From NCBI GenBank assembly GCA_034696485.1, contig JAQIWT010000880.1, positions 1-14,190 of the forward strand: DNA of 14,190 nucleotides. The letters are read 5' to 3'. The notes under the pieces are model-generated. The model searched no databases. It saw only the letters and a program-made list of their open reading frames with translations, and was not told where the DNA came from. Shown piece after piece: positions 1-8,699 of this stretch. The translations under genes and the position numbers were made by a program. Positions within the stretch are counted from its first letter, which is position 1. Every line of letters begins with the position of its first letter. This DNA comes from Isohypsibius dastychi. Taxonomy: Eukaryota; Tardigrada; Eutardigrada; Parachela; Isohypsibiidae.

Positions 1-610
1 ATTCATTCATTTTTAGCACTTTTCATTCGAAAAGACAAAAGAGGCTAGCTACATAGCCAGAGCGATAAATGCGGCCTAAGAGCGATAGAGAGCCTGGATC
101 AACTGACACGACAGCCGGGAGTAGAGTTGAGCGTAACGGGTTTGATATTAGGCGACGAAAAGAGTGAGGACAATACTCTACATTCAATTTGACCGTAGGT
201 TCATGGCTCGAATGGAATTCTCTGCTTGGTAATCATGATGATTAGGATTCACTGACATGCCTTCTGGCAGCAATGCTCTAATTTACCAAACCTGAAATAA
301 ATTCCCGAAAAATGGTTGATATGTACACATTTCCGAAATGTAATTTTTTCTGTTGTTAAACTCACTTATTTTCACCGATTATGGTGCAGTAAACCATGTT
401 GATAAACAAATATATCTAACAATTTACAAGTGAAGTACGTAACTACGTATACAGTAAAACTCCACTAGAGGAATTGCCACAGCCTATTCTTCTAGCGGAG
501 GTATACTGTAGTTCAAGTTTTTGTTTTCATTCATTAATATTTCTAGCTTTCCAAATTTTTGGCTTTTCTGATCATTAAGAAATACTGTATACTGACTGGT
601 TTCTTTATAG
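1..610. other. Stretch without a supported gene
   Basis: No reading frame here chains by phase to the exon at 611. A stop-free frame runs from about 49 to 189 on the plus strand and contains a possible donor (GTGAGG near 163), so an upstream exon of the receptor kinase could lie here. Its acceptor is poor and its phase does not match the phase-0 start at 611. The only structured element is the short palindromic repeat at 452-508. The rest is AT-rich and looks like intron. Confidence 0.4.
452..508. mobile_element. Short palindromic MITE-like element with TA flanks
   Basis: The element begins CAGTAAAACTCC and ends with the near inverse, GGAGGTATACTG. About 20 of 25 positions pair between the two arms, separated by only a few bases. 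A TA dinucleotide flanks both ends (450-451 and 509-510), as expected for a target-site duplication of the Tc1/mariner/pogo superfamily. The CAGTA-A-CTC terminus resembles pogo/Tigger-type inverted repeats; that family assignment is from memory and tentative. At 57 bp it encodes nothing and would need an enzyme supplied elsewhere. It lies just upstream of a receptor-kinase exon, probably in an intron. Confidence 0.55.
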
Positions 611-3600
611 ACTCATGCAGATTTCGCGCTCAAGCCGGGAGTTCGCAATGGTGGACCGCTTTCGGTTAGTTCCACCCAAAATATCCCCCATCCTTCAATC
701 GTTCACCAGTTACTTTTCAGACCTACGTTGAAGTGATGGTCCACGTTGTCAAATCCTCCGATCCTGACTCAAATTCTCTTCCATTAAATCCCAACAACCG
801 CATATTCTCGCCGATGGCTCCTTCCGGCCCAAATTTACCTGATGGAAGTTTTCCATTTCCGTCTGTTGGGAAGACAACTCCAACGCCCACGGAGTGGATG
901 CGAGAAAATCTACCGGTTGCACCGAATCCCACGTCGTCGTTCCCGCCAATTATTTTCGCGGAAAATAATATGACAACTCTGGAAAAGTCCGATATTTTGG
1001 AATTTCTCCGAAGAACTACGAAACACCGGAAAGGAGGAAATGATCTGGAATTTGATGGGCATGCTGGGGGAAGATGGAAGAAGAAAGATTTGGTGGAGAA
1101 GGATGCGAGGAATGATAGCAGTAATTATTGGTGGATTGTTTTGGGACTTGTTGTGGTTATTGCATCGGCGGTTGGGATTTGGTTTTGTATTCGCCGGGAA
1201 CGGATGAGGAAAAAAAGGAATTCGATGGAGAAGATTAATATCAATAAAACAAGCTCGGGAACAAGCTTTGGTACAAATGTAAGAAGAGCACAGTTACTTT
1301 GTTTGAAACTAAAAGCTAAGAGCTTTACATACAACGTACGGTGAACGAAGTTTCTTGGAGCAAATGTAAACTGCAAGCTGGAAAATTAATGATGGGAATT
1401 TTGGAATATGATTTTATTTTGTCCATTTTATAGCGGTGATTTAAGAAGTCCAGTTTCAGTTCCAGTGGAGAATTAGCTTTTGCAAATATATTTCTGTGTT
1501 TTGATTTGAATGATCTGAATGGAACAGTTTATTCGAGCAGAGTTTTTTCTCGTGCGATTTCGACATATCATAAAAGTCTTCAATTTGAATGAAGGTTCCA
1601 GTACAGTTAATGTGTGGTTTTATTGCATCACCGGTTCCGGCATCTTTCTATATTTAGTGCCGCCCAGTAATTATGGATTTAATCTGAATTTCATCTAGAT
1701 ATTGAATCAATCCGTTTGAGTCGTTTCTCCGGTTTAGATTTTGAATTCAACCGGGGCATAGATTTAATGGATTTCTGTTTGTTTTTCAGAGCACAATGAC
1801 TGTCGAATTCACCGCGGATAATCTGGCGAAAAAGGGATTGCAGCCACAATTTTCTAACAATCGATATCTTTATCGCCGGAAGTCGAGCAGTTCCACGATC
1901 ATAGCTTCTGCACCGATTAACGTAAGTCAGCAAATCAACCTTTTGTCCATTTATAATAAGTAAAAGGGATGAGCTGATCAAATTCATGAAGTCTGTTTGA
2001 TCAGATGTGTTCGAGTTTAAATTAGCTGACGTAATTTCATTCCACAGAGCGGAAGTGACGGTTACCTCAGTCCGACTGCCGAAGATCGATGGGAGTTTCC
2101 ACGAGAGAATATCGCTGTATTGGATCTTCTCGGTGAAGGCTGTTTTGGACAAGTTTTCAGAGCTCAGGCATTCGAGCCGGGCGGTTTGGTTTCAACAGTT
2201 GCGGTCAAAACTTTGAGAGGTGAGAGATGGTTCTCTCATTCGTCATACGCAGAAATAGTTGTTAATATTATTCAACGTGTTGATAAACTGTTAATAACAA
2301 ATTATTGTTCTTTAAATAACTTATGAATAATTATTTGTCGGTTTAATAATTTATATAGTTGTTCTCGGAGAAAAACTGAGTCTTTAACAGTTATTACTTA
2401 CATGTGTTGTTTTGATGATAAAATGGCCGCTTAGGATTATGCGAGCTGATTACAGATAACGCTGGGGAAAAAGAACGAAACGACCTGTTGAGCGAGTTGC
2501 AACTCATGAAGCGACTTGAGCCGCATCCAAACGTCGTCGAGCTTCTCGGATGCTGTACTGACCAAGGTGAGTTTTGATTTAAAAGGTTGACACATGGAAT
2601 CGATTGAATTGTTTCATCAAAAATATTATTAGACGATCATACCGAAGAACTGGAAACTTACTGATTGTCCTAATCAAAACTTCATTAAACTTGATCTTAA
2701 ACCGAAAACAATCATTACTGTGAGGACAGGTAATTCTGATCATTTTTTAACATATCAACGGATATTTTCCCCATCTTTTTTAAAGTTATGAAGATGGCAT
2801 TACAGTGACGCAGTATTGAAGATTCCAAAATATAAAAGAACTGGATGTTGATGTTCAGTCAGATCGATTTCTTGATTTCTCTACCGTTGTTTTTTTAGAT
2901 CCTGTTTATCTGATCATGGAGTATGCAGCACTTGGAAAACTGCAGTCTTTCCTCCGTCGAAGTCGAAACAGCCATTATTACGGAAATCATCAGGACGACC
3001 TGTTGCTGACATCACAAGATCTCACTTCCTTTGCATATCAAGTCGCTCGAGGCATGGACTATCTTTCCGGCAAAGGAGTGAGTCAAGAAGACTATTAACC
3101 TCAAACTACGCTTCATCACTTTAGTTTCAATGTCCATATTAGATTTCTTCTAAGCTTATAATTATTCGTATTTTTGGATTTATAACCATTTTTTAACTGG
3201 TACATACTGTTTTGGAGAGTATAGGTGCTATTTCCAAATGTTTTTATGTTGGAATTTGAATTCAAGTTAGTGCTCCCATTTTTCCTCACTAACTCTTTCT
3301 ATTTGCAGTACCTTCACCGTGACCTTGCCGCAAGGAATATCTTGCTTGCCCATGACCGGATATGTAAAGTGAGCGATTTTGGATTGGCGAGAGACGTCAT
3401 CGATGAGCACATTTACGAGCGAAAATCAGAAGTGAGTACACAGATCACTACTGCGTTAACCAGTAAATCGATTCTGTCGGAGCCAGAAGTGATAGCTCGG
3501 GGAATCACGCTTAGCCTCACCGGAAGTCAATTTGCCGGAGATTTTTTCATCGGCGTTTTTCAACGGAATGTTCAAATCGACTCACTGATTTGGTTTGCAG

Positions 3601-3990
3601 GGGCGTTTACCGATCCGTTGGATGGCACCTGAATCGCTCTTTGACAATATTTTCACAACCAAAACCGATGTCTGGTCATTTGGGATTCTCCTCTGGGAAA
3701 TTGTCACTCTAGGCTCAACTCCTTATCCCGGAATGCCGGCATTGGAAGTCATGAACAAAATCAAAGAGGGATATCGAATACCTCAGCCGGAGTATTGCAA
3801 AAGAGAGCTGTATAACATCATGTACTACTGCTGGGAAGAGAACCCAAATCTGCGACCTTCGTTTGATGACCTGTGCGAGAAACTCGACGCACTCCTCGCT
3901 GCCGACCAAGATTACCTCGATCTCAATAAAGTTCCAGAAAACTATTATTATAACACTATTATGACTAATGTTTCGGGAGAGAAAGTTTGA
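611..3990 (+). CDS. Cad96Ca: Cad96Ca/Stitcher-like receptor tyrosine kinase, 5' partial
   Basis: Exons: 611-664, 721-1278, 1790-1921, 2048-2219, 2435-2566, 2899-3077, 3309-3431, 3601-3990. All phases agree, giving 579 residues to the TGA at 3988-3990. The first exons ([15 protein letters not shown]) resemble the last strand of a cadherin repeat. A Pro/Ser-rich stalk follows, then one membrane helix (about 1129-1188) and a basic stop-transfer RRERMRKKR. The kinase domain is complete: Gly loop GEGCFG (2132-2149), VAVK lysine (2207-2209), HRDLAARN with HRD at 3315-3323, DFG at 3375-3383 and APE at 3625-3633. Both HRDLAARN and PIRWMAPE mark a tyrosine kinase. The stretch [10 protein letters not shown], a YLDL motif and an NYYYN...SGEKV tail resemble insect Cad96Ca, an epidermal RET-like receptor involved in wound response, more than FGFR or RET. 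Extracellular exons are missing upstream. Catalytic residues are intact, so it should be active. Kinase call very sure; orthology good but untested. Confidence 0.92.
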
Positions 3991-4314
3991 CTACTATTAT
4001 CTTATGTGACCGTTTCATCATGGCAACACATTTTGCTGTTTGAGCTTTTATTCTTGGTTTTTGTGTTTTAAGAATGTAGCGCGTAACCTTTGCTTCTCGA
4101 TGATGCAAGTGGTACAAAACATAATCACCTGATGATCTGATGTCTGATGATAGCTATAGTTGTACGATCTCAAATGCTCTGACTCATGAAATAATTATGA
4201 CAGTTCGGTGAGTTCCCTTTATTGTTCGTTGCTGTTGAAATTGTTGTGGTTCGAGTTCTATAGTCAGCAGTCGTATGACGTTGCAAGCCCATCCAGTTGG
4301 TTGATACAGGCACC

Positions 4315-4320
4315 AATAAA
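4315..4320 (+). terminator. Possible poly(A) signal of the kinase gene
   Basis: AATAAA lies 325 bp after the kinase stop codon and is the first canonical hexamer downstream. Others follow in the AT-rich stretch 4641-4660 and near 4705, so the actual 3' end is uncertain. Confidence 0.3.
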
Positions 4321-5005
4321 ACTGAGTTTTTTGTTGGCCATTCCGAATTCTCACCCGATTCAGGCCCGTTCTCACGTAACGAAGCTCCATTGGTGAGCTC
4401 GTTTCTGGAACTGACGTCAAGCGACCGCCCAAAAAATCACAGGACTGGCTTTTGGAATGCACTTTACCAAACTTCGAATATATATGAAGTTTGCTTCCTG
4501 ATTTTGTGTCATATACTGTATATAAATATATTTCCACGTGAGACTACATAGCCTCTGATTGACGTCAGTAACACCAGCGGGTTGCATAAGATTTGTTTTC
4601 TGTTTTACGAGTTTGAGGAAACAAATCAAGTGAACCAAGAAATAAATAATAATAAATTCACCAAAAATAAATTTTATCAAAATTCAACCATTGACGTAAG
4701 CAAACAATAAACGTTTCTATGCGAGGGCTCAAGATCGAATCATATGCGGCGATACTACGAACAACCGATCAAAGTATCTCTTCAGAAGACAAGTTTTTGA
4801 TGTAATTATTTTTTGAATCCGCAGTCATTTGGTTGGAACAAATCACACAACTGGCAAATTTACCATTTCAGAAACGGTATCGATAACATGCGCAGGAGCG
4901 AACTCTCCGCAGAACTGACGGTTAACCCCACTCTCACAATGGTGAATCAGACACCTGTGCCAACCCAACCTGGAGCATACCTTTGTGAACCCAAATCTAC
5001 GTTCT
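4321..5005. other. Intergenic stretch, no supported gene
   Basis: Short open frames occur on both strands (for example 4184-4537 minus, and 4813-5022 plus after an acceptor-like TCCGCAG). They overlap in conflicting directions and show no recognisable domain. An AT-rich AATAAT run lies at 4641-4680. Nothing here can be called a gene from sequence alone. Confidence 0.4.
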
Positions 5006-5880
5006 TCATGTGCGGGAGTTGAATGCTGGCCGAGGCGCACAGTGATGACGTAGACGATGCATTTCCTCGTTCAGATACTGAATCGCCTTGTCGGCGAAGA
5101 ATTTTGGAATATGTCGTCCAGCGGATAGGTCAAACAGCAATTCTTACGTTTAAGCGTTCATGAATAGTGTTTCGGCCTGATAGTCATAGATTATTTTATA
5201 CATGATGTCAGTCAGTCCACATTTTGAAGTTGCTAGCTGCCACGGTACACAGAACTCCATCAATTTCTGTAAATATTCTATTGGTTATGGACCTTTTAGT
5301 TTGTCAGTTTTTAATGTTACCGTTTACACGACACTGCGGTTGCGCAGAAATTGTTCTGTTACTAGATTGATTGATGGGCGCGCAATAAACTTTGCTCGTC
5401 CTCATGCTGTAATATCGGTTGTTTTGCTCGTCTCACAAAACTTTAGTTCAGCTTTTTGCATGTTATCTTCAGGATGTCGTTTTTTTCCTAAGACCTGAGA
5501 CTGGTGTTATACTCAATCTATTTATTTTCTCACCCACGACCCACCCACGGCCCACCACGGCCCACCCAGGGCCCATCTGGACCCACCCACAACCCACCCA
5601 TGGCCCACCCACCCACCGACGCCCACCCACGGCCCACCTTTTACAAGGTGCCGTTTGGAAACATCCCAGTTCACAAACTTGATATTTGAAAAGTTGTCAA
5701 TGTGGAACCGAAATTTCTGCCGTATTACAATGCAGTCTAGATGAACGGCACCACAGAAATATTTACTCACATTTCCGGATTCTCGTCATCACCTGCATCG
5801 TCATCGCATCCAGAACTGGTATTATGATCCGCGGAATTCTTCAGAAGCAGAGCCATTTCGATGTAAAACAGGTCACTCAT
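5006..5880 (-). CDS. Candidate small multi-exon gene, minus strand, unresolved
   Basis: No family recognised. Several minus-strand pieces look coding. (1) 5880-5771 starts at an ATG (MSDLFYIEMALLL, then an acidic CDDDAGDDENPE stretch) and ends at a strong GTGAGT donor in phase 2. (2) After the acceptor ATTACAG near 5404, a frame of about 28 residues matches that phase and runs to a GTAACA donor. (3) 5266 onward (EIDGVLCTVAASNFKM) continues in phase. (4) 5142-5006 encodes a folded-looking segment (RHIPKFFADKAIQYLNEEM) ending in TGA. Steps 1 to 3 chain, but step 3 to 4 does not, and other frames in piece 4 are also open. The opposite strand around 5750-5990 also offers a plausible two-exon reading. 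Gene, strand and exon limits are all uncertain. Confidence 0.25.
5531..5637. repeat. C-rich minisatellite, CCCACCCACGG-type unit
   Basis: About 107 bp of imperfect tandem copies of a roughly 11-base unit close to CCCACCCACGG, with variants such as CCCACCCATGG and CCCACCCAGGG. The strand is strongly C/A-biased. It keeps reading frames open on both strands (Pro/His/Thr one way, Gly/Trp/Val the other), so the apparent open frames over it are composition artefacts. It falls in non-coding sequence or an intron of the uncertain minus-strand gene. Confidence 0.85.
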
Positions 5881-6290
5881 ACGACATGGACAGCAGCAGC
5901 CTGAGAAAACTATTAATCAAATCCCTGAAGTTTCCTGATTTCAGAGCGAGAAGAAATCGGCTCAACACGGCAAGGTTACAAGAAAGAGCCGATATTTGGG
6001 TTATACGTGATCTTTAACTGAACATGCGCTGTATTTCTCTCCAACTTCATTGCAGCAGCCAGTAGGACACAGACTGCCGGCGTGCTTTTAGTTGGGATAT
6101 TGATCTGCAAGCGCGGATGATATCGATCAACTCAATGTAAGGATAATAACTGCATACGAAGCGACTGCACTTTCTGTGTACAAAGATCGTACCAAAAATT
6201 TGGATTTTCAGTGTTTAGTGTTCAATGATAAAAAGTAACAGCCGTTCAACGCTGATGCGCAACATTCAGTAGACTTTAAATCTCACAACG
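5881..6290. other. Intergenic stretch with isolated splice-like signals
   Basis: There are acceptor-like sequences on the plus strand (CTGATTTCAG near 5943, TTCATTGCAG near 6054), and a short open frame after each. Neither chains to a start codon or to the gene at 6291. The stretch probably contains the 5' UTR and promoter of the pseudocaspase gene, but no specific promoter element stands out. Confidence 0.35.
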
Positions 6291-8207
6291 ATGTCATTCT
6301 GCCATTTTACCCCGCCTGTGGGCTACGAAGTGGAAACCCGTGAGCAGGCTTTTTTCAGACGCTTTAATAATGGTGAGTCAAACATCTGTGCCGTTTGCGC
6401 AATCTTTATCAATTTCATGAGCAGATCCAAGGCCTTTCTTCTGCCCACTGAACTCGAGTCCACCCGAAGATTATGAAGTTGTCCCAGGGAAGCCCCACAA
6501 GAAGGGTAAACGAGATTACAAAATGACGACCGTTCCACGAGGACTCGTACTGGTTGTCATTCACGATGATGAGTTGGATTCTGAAGACTATCACTTTCAA
6601 ACTCCCGCTGATCCATACGCAAAACGTCATGTCGATGCGGACAAAATCATCAAGTTGTACACCGACCTTCAGTTTGAGATTTACCGAGGCATAAGACATC
6701 ACACAAAAACCAGAGATGTGAATACATGAGAATGTCATAGGTGTCATCAGGGTTCATTGCGTTTTGTTTTATTTTAGCAGGTGATGGAGCTGTTGGAAAT
6801 TTTTGCAAATGATCCACGGCACGCTCAACTGGACATTGCTCTTGCCTTTGTATTCTCACCCGAGCGAGAAGGCCTTGACAGATTTTCTAGCGATCATCTC
6901 AGGTTCAAGTTCTACGGTGTCGCATCCATGTACAACAAACCTATCGTGCTGCATCTAATCACTTCACGATGTCGTAAGTACATTAACCGCTTTTCAGCTA
7001 GGGGCCATCCATATATTACGTTGCGCTGAGGGGAGGGGGGAGGGGAGGGGTAGACCTGTTGCAAACGAAAAAAAAACTTGAAAAGAGGGGAGCGGGCTTC
7101 CAGCGTTGCCAGGGCATTCGAAAAAAACCGCGCTCTGAAATACCCCTCCGACCCCACCCCCTCGCTGGAAGCCCAGAACAAATTTTTCGAGAAATGGGGT
7201 CAGGGGTTATGAATGTTATATTCGAACTCCCAGAACTATGTAAGAAGTCTACAGGGGCTCGTTTGAGCTGTTGGAGGGTGTATATTTTATATACACCCCC
7301 TGCTTTTCTCAAGTTCTATGGCCCAAAAAAAATTGTGGTTGTTATTTTCTTGATCAGTTTGTTTTTCTGATTCAGGAGATACCCTCAGGGGGATACAATT
7401 TTTCAGACCCCGCAAGGGGGCCAGCCAATCAGAAAAACGCGTTTCTGGTTTCGCTTTTCTGATTGGCTGCCCCCTTCCGGGAATATTTGAATGAATATTT
7501 TTTATAAAGCTGGATGCTGGCTCAAGGATGACGAGTGGAAAAAGAAGCAGGACGAAGCTGAGGATAGAGCCACCGAAGAGTATTTGGAATCCTTAGAATC
7601 ATCCGAACATATTGGAACTGGCTGTGATACACCTCGAACGACCGGCGACTTTCTCAGTATCGATGCTGGCATACCAGGTGAATATGTGACGTGCATGTAT
7701 GGTTTTTACAAGACAGCGTGCTGTACAGTAGAGCGGTCACCAATCGATAGATGCAAAACACTGTATTTGAAATTCAGTTTTCAGCGCACAGGACTATCGG
7801 AACCGAGTTCTACGGGTCACGGTTTGTAGACATCTACGTCAAAACATATGCAAAATACGCGCACTGCGAGCATGACATCAACCTTCTGAGTCGGGTAAGC
7901 AGATATCTTTAGCTGAGTTTGTTCAGGTTCAGGAACGTATTGATTTCTTGGATTCCGTTGACAATGTGGAACGTTTTCGCAGGTTGTGAAACTGCATTAT
8001 GATGAGGTTCGGACGACCGCGTGGAATGTGGGTTGGGCTAGATGTCAATTTGCGATTTCCTCGTGGTACACCATGGGGAGCAACATTTACATTAATCCGA
8101 TAACGAGGAAAACTCGGCGACCATTCCAAAAAACGAGTGACTTAAAGCGTGTTGCTGTTGGTACGGTGAATGTCGCCATAACCTGGGTCAAAAATCAATT
8201 TCACTGA
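6291..8207 (+). CDS. Pseudocaspase: caspase-fold protein lacking catalytic residues
   Basis: Exons: 6291-6372, 6425-6717, 6781-6973, 7510-7677, 7785-7894, 7983-8207. All phases agree, giving 356 residues. The N-terminal 60 residues carry no CARD. The p20-like part (about 64-190) has the first strand RGLVLVVIHDDEL, the conserved helix start RHVDADKI, and KPIVLHLITSR before the active-site turn. A charged linker (about 190-245, KDDEWKKKQDEAEDRATEE) is followed by the p10-like part (about 240-320). Aligned from shared intron positions against the caspase at 8700-11503, the catalytic His is Glu153 (FSPEREG for VSTHGEG), the catalytic Cys is Ser187 (ITSRC for SACRG), and the p10 Arg of the S1 pocket is Gly251. 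It should therefore have no protease activity. The frame is intact over six exons, so it is not a decayed pseudogene. Likely role: regulator or scaffold of caspase signalling in the cytoplasm (inference). Confidence 0.85.
7030..7050 (+). other. Canonical G-quadruplex motif
   Basis: Four G runs (4, 6, 4 and 4) are separated by single A residues. Single-base loops are the most stable G4 topology. The motif lies on the sense strand of pseudocaspase intron 3, so it would be present in the pre-mRNA and could affect splicing or transcription. Confidence 0.7.
7411..7480. repeat. Large imperfect inverted repeat with 10-base loop
   Basis: The left arm (about 7411-7441, containing AGGGGGCCAGCCAATCAG) pairs with the right arm (about 7452-7480, containing CTGATTGGCTGCCCCCTT). 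The arms differ by only a few single-base changes or gaps. This is snap-back MITE-like architecture or the terminal hairpin of a larger element. It ends about 30 bp before the acceptor of pseudocaspase exon 4. Confidence 0.75.
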
Positions 8208-8699
8208 AACATGCCAAATGGCGCGGAAAAGTGGCACTGTGGAGTGAGGGTGTTTGTTTGTCTTGAAGATGTTCTTACTGCAAGAATGCCGGTTCCATAT
8301 TAAGTCATCATCCAACATATTAGGAATTTGAAATCAAACGTTGTTGGTGTTATGTTCGAGACACAATGGCTCGCTTGTTCACGGTACCTAAGCTGCTGCT
8401 CCGCGGAAATTCAGACACTGTTCCAACTTACTTCTTATCAAAAGTCAAAATTTACCCAACACTCTGGCCCGTTAACAATCAAAAATTCCTGTAAAATCAA
8501 AGTCCCGTTGAAGCACACAGATGAGAACAATAACAACATCAAAACGAAAACAAAACCCTCAAAGCCCAAGCTAAAATGGATTCGGCGTTCCAAACTTCTA
8601 AACTTAACAAACAACAATTCCCTCATAACAAACGATTAACAGTTAAAAAACAGTTATTTTGAATTTGAAAAGCTAAAAACCAAAATTGAGCAAGAACGA
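8208..8699. other. Convergent intergenic region of the caspase pair
   Basis: These 492 bp hold the 3' ends of two genes transcribed towards each other. There is no AATAAA on the plus strand and no TTTATT (its minus-strand form), so polyadenylation must use variant hexamers or the transcripts overlap. The stretch 8500-8700 is A-rich on the plus strand (CAATAACAACATC and AAAACGAAAAC tracts). A 103-codon plus frame at 8328-8639 is lysine/asparagine-rich from that composition and is not credited as a gene. Confidence 0.5.

Larger units (their letters stand above)
7001..7490. repeat. Repeat-derived filling of pseudocaspase intron 3
   Basis: This intron (6974-7509) is 536 bp, while the gene's other introns are 52 to 107 bp. 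It opens with GGGGCCATCCATATATTACG followed by a G-rich tract, which resembles a dispersed repeat end seen in many invertebrate genomes (from memory, not searched). It then holds nested inverted repeats: 12/12 bp at 7094-7105 and 7163-7174 (GGGCTTCCAGCG and its inverse), a 10-bp perfect stem at 7276-7285 and 7289-7298, and a larger hairpin at 7411-7480. No transposase frame is present, so it looks like a non-autonomous element or several nested ones. Confidence 0.6.

Noticed and set aside
1129-3990. Assignment of the kinase to FGFR or RET
   Set aside because: The kinase core is similar to both, but the [10 protein letters not shown] block, NYYYN tail and cadherin-like membrane-proximal strand fit Cad96Ca better, and no Ig domain is visible.
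7059-7462. Open frames on both strands across pseudocaspase intron 3
   Set aside because: They are low-complexity translations of inverted repeats and G-rich sequence, with no domain and no splice continuity.
7717-7763. Second TA-flanked CAGT...ACTG element in pseudocaspase intron 4
   Set aside because: Only the outer four or five bases pair; the interior does not form an inverted repeat, so chance is as likely.
6291-8207. Reading the caspase-like gene as a decayed pseudogene
   Set aside because: Six exons with consistent phases, good splice sites and no frame breaks over 356 codons argue for a maintained protein.
8328-8639. 103-codon plus-strand frame between the convergent genes
   Set aside because: Lys/Asn/Thr-rich from A-rich sequence, no domain, and it lies in the shared 3' region of two genes.
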